Shown in pieces: positions 59,033 to 64,000 of a DNA stretch of 64,000 nucleotides (position 1 is the stretch's first letter; the number at the start of each line of letters is the position of its first letter). This DNA is from Candidatus Tyrphobacter aquilonaris. GTDB lineage: Bacteria; Vulcanimicrobiota; Vulcanimicrobiia; Vulcanimicrobiales; Vulcanimicrobiaceae. The translations under genes and the position numbers were made by a program. The notes under the pieces are model-generated. The model was not told the DNA's origin. It did not search any database and saw nothing but the letters and a program-made list of their open reading frames with translations. Where the stretch lies: the NCBI GenBank assembly GCA_003133745.1, contig PKZD01000017.1, positions 25,405 through 89,404 of the forward strand. Direction: 5' to 3'.

Positions 59033-61929
59033 CGAAATGTTGCGAGGGCGTCTTCGAAAGCGGTCTCGAAATCGGCGGGAGCATCGACGACGGGGAGCGC
59101 CCCCGTGACGCCGAGCATCTCGCGGATTGCGCGTTCGGCGCCGAAGAGCGGGGCTCCGGAGCGTTCGATGAGCGCGTCGGCGCGGCGCACGAGCCGCGCG
59201 GCATCCTCGTCGCGACGCCGCGTGGCGAGCAGGCGCGCACTCGTGAGCAATGCCATCGCGAGACCGCGCCGGTCGCCGATGTCGCGGTAGAGCAAGAGGC
59301 TCTCGCGAGCCGAGCGCCAGGCCTCACCATCCTCTCCAGAGGAGAGTTGCGTGTTTGCGAGCAGCAGCCATGAGGCCGCCAGGCCCGGCCGGTGGCGCAG
59401 TTCGAGACGAATATCGAGGCTGCGATGTGCAAGCTCGAGCGCTTCGTCGTAACGTTCTTCCAAGAAGCGGACCTCGGCCAGATTGTTTGTGACGAGCGCT
59501 TCCAGCGAGGGATCTTTGAGCGCCGCTGCGCGGGCCATGGCATCGCGCATGCGCCGATCCGCCTCGGCGTAGTCTCCGCGAAAGCTTGCGAGGCCGCCGA
59601 GATTGTTGACCGCCATCGCAACGCCGAGTGCGTCGTTGCGGCGCTCGCTGTACTCAAGGGACTCTTCGTATAGCGATTGCGCGCGGTCGAACTCACCGAG
59701 CGTGTGCGCGATGAGCGCGAGCCCGTTGAGCGCCGAGCCGATGCCCTCGGCGTTGTCGAGCTTACGCCAGATGCGAAGCGCCGACTCGTTGTACGCGCGT
59801 GCAGGGACAAAGTCGCCGAGAAGCCGGCAGACCATGCCGGCGTAGCGGAATGCCTGCGCGACCTCGGGCCCTTCCGTCTCGATTGGCCGCTCCAGCGCGC
59901 GATGCAGCCAGCGTGCAGCCTCTCTGAGATGCCCGTGGCGCAGCCAGAACGGCACGAGTGCGGCAACGAGCGCCAAGATGTCCTCGTGACTGCGCGCCGA
60001 GGCTGCGTAGTCGAGTGCGACCGCGTAGTTTTCGCGTTCGCGTTCGAACTGCTCGTAATCGTCGTTGCGCGCAAGATCGCGATAGTATGCGAAATGCCGC
60101 TCGCGCAGCGAATCGAGCTCCGGTGCGGGAACGCTGCGAGACGCGAAGCTGCGCATCGTGTCGAGCATCGCGTATCGGACCCCGTCGCGGTGCTCCGCGA
60201 TGAGCAACGACTTCGCTTCGAGCGCTTCGATGTCGCCGGCTTCCGCGCTCGCGATCGTCGCCGCCGCATCGGCGGAGAATCCGCCGTCGAAGACGGAGAG
60301 CAAATTAAAGATGCCGCGCTGCCGCTCGTCGAGGAGCGCAACGCTCCAGGCGATCGCTTCGTCGAGGGAGTGCAGCGGAGCCGGCGGCGCGAGCTCCGAT
60401 TGCGCGGCGAGCAGTTCGATGCCGAGCGGTAGGCAGTCGACCTGCTTGCAGAGCGCTCGGATGCGCGCCTCGTCGCGTACTCCGGAAGCGTGTGCCGCGG
60501 CGAGCTCGGAGAAAAGCCGCACTGCCTCGTCGGGTTGCAGGCCGCGCAGTCGCAGCGGCGATTCGCCCGGAACCCCGAGGCATTCGCGGCTGACGGCGAG
60601 CACGCGGAGATGTTCGGTTCGGCGTAGCAGTTGATCGACGACGTCTCCGGCTGCCGCAGTGCAGTGTTCGCAGCCGTCGAGCACGAGCAAGAGCCGGCGC
60701 ACGTGGAGCCGCTCGAAGAGCGCGGCGGCGACCTCAACGTCATGCTCGATTCCGAGCGCGGCCGCAATCTTCGCGAAGACATCGGCTGCATCGCGTGCGG
60801 CAGAAACATCGACGTACCATGCGCCATCGCGAAAACCGGGAATCTGCGCGAACGATCCTTGCACGGCGAGGCGAGTCTTGCCCGCACCGCCGGGTCCGAC
60901 GATCGTGACGAGGCGGCTCCGCGCGAGCGCGTCGCCGAGCGTTTGCAGTTCGCGCTCGCGACCGACGAACGCCGAACGCACCGGCGGCAAATTGTGCGAG
61001 GCCGCCGCACTGCGCGTAGCCGGCGCCGATGGAGAGAGGTACACCGAGCCCGCGACGTGATTTCGCCCCACACTCTTCGCGCGATAGAGCGCGGAGTCGG
61101 CTTCACCGAGGAGTTCGCCCACTTCGGTGAGTTCGCGCGGAACCGTCGATGCGACGCCCGCGCTGATCGTCACGACGCCGAGCGCGGACTCTTCATGCGT
61201 GATGCCGAGTTCGATCACGGTCGTGCGCATGCGCTCGGCGACGGCGACCGCCGCGGCCTCGTCGGTATCGGGGAGCAACACGACGAACTCTTCTCCGCCG
61301 AAGCGTGCCACGAGATCGCGCGGGCGATGCAGGCACGCCTGCAACGCTTGTGCGACGCGGCGCAGCGTGGTGTCGCCCGCCAAGTGGCCGTAGCGATCGT
61401 TATAGGGCTTGAAGTAGTCGATATCGATGATGACGACGGCAACCGAGTTCCCGAACTCACGCGCGAGGTTCCACTCGACGCGAGAGCGCGCGTCGAATGT
61501 GCCGCGGTTCATGATGCCGGTCAGCTGATCGCCTTCGGCAATCTGTCCCAGTCGCTTGTTCTCTTCTTCGATGGAGAGCTGGTGCACGCGCATCGAAAGA
61601 ACGGCGGCCCACGTTTCTAGCGTGAGCAAATCCTCATCGTCGAAATCCGCGCCCGTGCGCGCGAGCGCGATGCCGCCTAATGCGTTCGATGCAAACGGCA
61701 TCGTCGCGGCGATGATGCCCGGCTCGCGAAGCGGGCGGCCCGACGCAACCGCGTGCGTCGCCGCACCTTCGACCGCTCCGAGGCCGGCCTTCTCGCCGGT
61801 TCGATATGCCGTGCGATAGCCGCTCGGGCCGCGCAACACGAGCGCGACCGCGTTTGCGTCGAATGATGCGAGGAGATCGTCACAGAGATTCGGGAGAAGC
61901 TCCCGCAGCGGCTTTCCCGATGCGAGCAT
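59029..61929 (-). CDS. GAF-GGDEF diguanylate cyclase fused to an NTPase and TPR repeats
   Basis: A protein of 966 residues. Residues about 1-115 look like a GAF domain. A GGDEF domain at about 125-290 has GGEEF at about 211-215 and an RPRD inhibitory site five residues before it, so it should make and be inhibited by cyclic di-GMP. A MalT/LuxR-type predicted ATPase follows (Walker A GPGGAGKT at about 342, Walker B LLLVLDGCEHC), then about 350 residues of TPR repeats. No LuxR helix-turn-helix is present. The ATG at 61929 has a weak ribosome-binding site; starts overlapping infA are possible. Confidence 0.85.
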   Translation of the reverse strand: MLASGKPLRELLPNLCDDLLASFDANAVALVLRGPSGYRTAYRTGEKAGLGAVEGAATHAVASGRPLREPGIIAATMPFASNALGGIALARTGADFDDEDLLTLETWAAVLSMRVHQLSIEEENKRLGQIAEGDQLTGIMNRGTFDARSRVEWNLAREFGNSVAVVIIDIDYFKPYNDRYGHLAGDTTLRRVAQALQACLHRPRDLVARFGGEEFVVLLPDTDEAAAVAVAERMRTTVIELGITHEESALGVVTISAGVASTVPRELTEVGELLGEADSALYRAKSVGRNHVAGSVYLSPSAPATRSAAASHNLPPVRSAFVGRERELQTLGDALARSRLVTIVGPGGAGKTRLAVQGSFAQIPGFRDGAWYVDVSAARDAADVFAKIAAALGIEHDVEVAAALFERLHVRRLLLVLDGCEHCTAAAGDVVDQLLRRTEHLRVLAVSRECLGVPGESPLRLRGLQPDEAVRLFSELAAAHASGVRDEARIRALCKQVDCLPLGIELLAAQSELAPPAPLHSLDEAIAWSVALLDERQRGIFNLLSVFDGGFSADAAATIASAEAGDIEALEAKSLLIAEHRDGVRYAMLDTMRSFASRSVPAPELDSLRERHFAYYRDLARNDDYEQFERERENYAVALDYAASARSHEDILALVAALVPFWLRHGHLREAARWLHRALERPIETEGPEVAQAFRYAGMVCRLLGDFVPARAYNESALRIWRKLDNAEGIGSALNGLALIAHTLGEFDRAQSLYEESLEYSERRNDALGVAMAVNNLGGLASFRGDYAEADRRMRDAMARAAALKDPSLEALVTNNLAEVRFLEERYDEALELAHRSLDIRLELRHRPGLAASWLLLANTQLSSGEDGEAWRSARESLLLYRDIGDRRGLAMALLTSARLLATRRRDEDAARLVRRADALIERSGAPLFGAERAIREMLGVTGALPVVDAPADFETAFEDALATFR

Positions 61930-61967
61930 CGAGGTGGCCGCGTGGACGATGGAGCCGGTGCTGGAGC

Positions 61968-62267
61968 TTATGTTCGGCGCGCTTCTCCGGCGCGATAACG
62001 GTACACGATGCGGCCCTTCGTCAAGTCGTACGGCGAGATTTCAACGTCGACGCGATCGCCGGGCAGAATCTTGATGCGATGCCGGCGCAGGCGCCCCGCG
62101 ATGTGCGCGAGGATCACGTGGCCGTTGTCCAATTCGACCGAAAAGGTCGTGCTCGGAAAGACTTGCTTGATCGTCCCGAATACCTCGAGCGGGGCTTCTT
62201 TCGTGTCCGACGGTGGTTTCGGCGCGCGCTTTTCGGTGCTGCGGCGCTTGCGATTACGAACCGGTAT
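61968..62267 (-). CDS. infA: Translation initiation factor IF-1, apparently AUA-initiated
   Basis: The minus strand encodes [20 protein letters not shown], then [40 protein letters not shown] and VYRYR, unmistakably IF-1. Between the in-frame TGA upstream and this core there is no ATG, GTG or TTG. The best start is ATA at 62267-62265, 7 bases after AGGGAG, giving 99 residues with a basic 27-residue N-terminal extension ([16 protein letters not shown]...) over the usual 72. IF-1 sits in the ribosomal A site during initiation. A non-canonical start on an initiation-factor gene recalls the AUU start of infC, where it serves autoregulation. Confidence 0.9.
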   Translation of the reverse strand: MPVRNRKRRSTEKRAPKPPSDTKEAPLEVFGTIKQVFPSTTFSVELDNGHVILAHIAGRLRRHRIKILPGDRVDVEISPYDLTKGRIVYRYRAGEARRT

Positions 62268-62302
62268 GGTGCGACTCCCTACTCTTCAGTTAAGCGTCTC
62301 AT

Positions 62303-62331
62303 ACTATCCCACAATTTTCCCACCGAGGCAA
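62303..62331 (-). promoter_or_regulatory. Possible sigma-70-type promoter of infA
   Basis: On the minus strand TTGCCT (62331-62326) and GATAGT (62308-62303) are separated by 17 bases, matching four of six positions each. Transcription would start about 30 bases before the AGGGAG of infA. A shifted -10, TAGTAT, is equally possible. It lies in the 117-base gap shared with the type III PKS gene. Confidence 0.3.
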
Positions 62332-62384
62332 GGCCGGCGTCCACTTCGCGGGCGCCCACGAATACCCCGGCGAAGCCGCAGGCC

Positions 62385-63440
62385 ATGATGCCGATGGCTC
62401 GGCTCGCTGCGATCGCGACCGCAGTCCCTCCGTACGCGCTCGAACAAGATGACGTCGCTCGGCGAGTACGCGCGGTCTTCAGTCATGAGGGGATCGTGGA
62501 GCGCCTGCTTCCCGTCTTCGAGAACAGCGGCATCGAACGCCGTTACTCGTGCGTGCCGCTTGAATGGTACTATGACGAGCACGGCTGGAGCGATCGCAAT
62601 GCGGTCTACCTCGATTCCGCCGTTACGCTCCTCGAAAGCGCGACGCGCGGCGTGCTCGAACGCGCGGGCCTGCGCGTCGAGGACGTCGATGCGATCGTCG
62701 TCGTATCGACCACCGGCATCGCCACGCCGAGCCTCGACGCGCTGCTCGTGGAGCGGATGGGCTTCAAGCGCAACGCGCGTCGTCTGCCGATCTTCGGTCT
62801 CGGCTGCGCCGGCGGCGCGCTCGGGTTGGCGCGTGCGGCAATGGTCGCGCGCGAACGCCCCGGCACGACGGTGCTCTTTCTCGTCGTGGAACTCTGCGCG
62901 ATTTCGTTTCGCCGCGACGACACGAGCAAGAGCAATATCGTCGCAACCGCACTCTTCGGCGACGGCGCGGCCGCCGCGATTCTCTCCACGGCGCAACGCG
63001 GACCCGGTGTCGCCGCATCGGGTGAGTATCTGTTCGAGGACTCACTCGACATCATGGGTTGGGATGTTGTCGATGACGGGCTGAGAGCCGTATTCTCGCG
63101 CGACATTCCCGTGCTCGTCGAGACGCGCTTCCGCGCGGTCGTCGACGGGTACCTCGCGGAGAGCGGTTTGACGATGAAGGACGTCGATCGCGTCCTTTGC
63201 CATCCCGGTGGAGCGAAGGTGCTCGCAGCGCTCGAGCACGCATTCGAGCTCGGCGACGGAGCGCTCGTCGATTCGCGTTCGATCCTGCGTGAGTTCGGCA
63301 ACATGTCGGCGGTCACGGTCATGTTCGTGCTCGAGCGCGCGCTCGCGAGCGGCGCCCTCAGCGACGGTCGCTGGCATCGCGCTCTCGTCACCGCGATGGG
63401 CCCCGGCTTCACGGCAGGCTTCGTCACGCTCGAGCGATGA
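62385..63440 (+). CDS. Type III polyketide synthase (chalcone synthase-like)
   Basis: A protein of 351 residues from the ATG at 62385; two further in-frame ATGs follow within 12 bases. The catalytic triad is Cys141 (GLGCAGG), His273 (CHPGGAKV) and Asn306 (FGNMSA). STTGIATPSLDA and the tail AMGPGFTAGFV are typical of the family. Bacterial members extend fatty acyl starters into alkylpyrones or alkylresorcinols. Coupled by ATGA to a membrane methyltransferase, as in the Bacillus bpsA-bpsB pair, which makes alkylpyrone methyl ethers. Confidence 0.92.
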   Translation: MMPMARLAAIATAVPPYALEQDDVARRVRAVFSHEGIVERLLPVFENSGIERRYSCVPLEWYYDEHGWSDRNAVYLDSAVTLLESATRGVLERAGLRVEDVDAIVVVSTTGIATPSLDALLVERMGFKRNARRLPIFGLGCAGGALGLARAAMVARERPGTTVLFLVVELCAISFRRDDTSKSNIVATALFGDGAAAAILSTAQRGPGVAASGEYLFEDSLDIMGWDVVDDGLRAVFSRDIPVLVETRFRAVVDGYLAESGLTMKDVDRVLCHPGGAKVLAALEHAFELGDGALVDSRSILREFGNMSAVTVMFVLERALASGALSDGRWHRALVTAMGPGFTAGFVTLER

Positions 63441-63937
63441 GCGTTCCGCCGCTCTACTGGATCGTCGGGTTCGTCGCGGCGCAGCGAATCGCCGAGGCAA
63501 TCTATGCCGAGCGCAACGCGCGCGCATTGCGAAGGCGGGGCGCCCGCGAGCATGCCTCCGTGCAGCATCCGTTCTTTATCGCGCTGCACGCGGCGTGGCT
63601 GCTCGCGATGCTGCTCTTCATTCCGCCGGCGACCGTCCCAAACTGGGCGCTCGTCGGCGCGTTTGCCGTCGTGCAGGTCGCGCGTCTTTGGGTCCTCTTC
63701 GCACTCGGCCCTCGGTGGACGACGCGCGTGCTCGTGCTACCTGGAGTGCCGCTCGTGCGGAGCGGTCCGTATCGCTTCATGCGCCATCCGAACTACGCGA
63801 TCGTCGCGATCGAAATCGCGCTCCTGCCGCTCGCGTTCGGCGCGCTCCGCCTCGCCATTGTCTTCACGATTCTCAACGCCGCGTTGCTCGCGTGGAGGGT
63901 GCGAGCGGAGGACGCTGCGCTTACGGACGCTCGCTGA
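63437..63937 (+). CDS. Isoprenylcysteine carboxyl methyltransferase-like membrane methyltransferase
   Basis: A protein of 166 residues, about five helices. The family core LVRSGPYRFMRHPNYAIVAIE includes the RHPNY SAM-binding motif, and a trailing acidic Glu-rich end is present (WRVRAEDAAL). Next to type III PKS genes these proteins O-methylate the polyketide product (BpsB type). The ATG shares four bases with the PKS stop. The last 17 bases overlap a converging gene. Confidence 0.88.
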   Translation: MSVPPLYWIVGFVAAQRIAEAIYAERNARALRRRGAREHASVQHPFFIALHAAWLLAMLLFIPPATVPNWALVGAFAVVQVARLWVLFALGPRWTTRVLVLPGVPLVRSGPYRFMRHPNYAIVAIEIALLPLAFGALRLAIVFTILNAALLAWRVRAEDAALTDAR

Positions 63938-64000
63938 TCTCGACGTACTCGCGTTCGCCGCTCTGCGGGTTGTAGCGCACTTCGGTGAGCTTTCCGCTCG
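63921..64000 (-). CDS. C-terminal end of an unidentified protein (window edge)
   Basis: The minus strand reads SGKLTEVRYNPQSGEREYVE, then ISERP and a TAA at 63923-63921. Only 26 codons are visible, so no family is assigned. The composition is charged and soluble. It converges on the methyltransferase with a 17-base overlap. Confidence 0.5.
   Translation of the reverse strand, partial: SGKLTEVRYNPQSGEREYVEISERP

Noticed and set aside
62284-62307. Seven-codon ORF (MRRLTEE) upstream of infA as a leader peptide or frameshift source
   Set aside because: The likely -10 element overlaps its ATG, so the transcript probably starts within or after it, and there is no slippery sequence leading into the infA frame.
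1-64000. CRISPR arrays, insertion sequences, tRNA or rRNA genes
   Set aside because: No regularly spaced repeats, transposase reading frames, terminal inverted repeats or conserved tRNA/rRNA arms were seen on reading; a covariance-model scan would be needed to exclude small RNAs.

Overview
The window is gene-dense, GC-rich DNA with no gene-free stretch over 300 bases. Overlapping 1-4 base stop/start junctions are common. A TonB-dependent receptor, several lipoproteins, MacA/MacB and an LpxA-like enzyme indicate a diderm bacterium. The style (very high GC, exported NHL propellers, type III PKS next to an isoprenylcysteine methyltransferase) would fit an uncultured soil lineage such as Eremiobacterota (WPS-2). 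That placement is a guess; no rRNA or tRNA gene was recognised.

Layout. 1-13.6 kb holds unrelated housekeeping and secreted proteins: a partial gene, DUF1697, an S9 peptidase, a GNAT, an S41-like protease, a TonB receptor, a phospholipase A2-like lipoprotein and a PQQ-type propeller. 13.7-30.9 kb is the most unusual part: two related envelope-acylation modules on the minus strand. 31-48.6 kb is an exopolysaccharide or surface-glycan locus: glycosyltransferases, DegT aminotransferase, Gfo/Idh oxidoreductase, LpxA-like acyltransferase, UDP-glucose dehydrogenase to UDP-xylose synthase, and two giant multi-spanning proteins. 48.7-53.4 kb holds signalling genes, including a CHASE2-TIR receptor coupled to a FecR lipoprotein. 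53.6-59 kb is a five-gene MacA-MacB-response regulator-histidine kinase operon. 59-64 kb holds a GAF-GGDEF-ATPase-TPR protein, infA with no canonical start codon, and a type III PKS/methyltransferase pair.

How the main system may work. Module A (13.7-23.7 kb) has an acyl carrier protein, an FkbH-type HAD loading enzyme, an MBOAT and a DltD-like SGNH protein. This is the plan of the D-alanylation (Dlt) system, with FkbH in place of the adenylating enzyme DltA and an ACP in place of DltC. Module B (24.5-30.9 kb) has its own MBOAT and SGNH protein plus a 59-residue one-helix microprotein ending in FFYGNF, like the C-terminal tyrosine motif of DltX. In module A the matching tail (IVYKGF) is fused to the MBOAT. 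Module B is a chain of six overlapping genes ending in a B12-dependent acyl-CoA mutase large subunit whose substrate-pocket residues are not those of methylmalonyl-CoA mutase. Both modules carry exported NHL-propeller/SGNH fusions and a small paralogous secreted protein. I infer an undescribed Dlt-like pathway that puts glyceryl or unusual branched acyl groups on a cell-surface polymer, possibly the glycan made by the adjacent locus.
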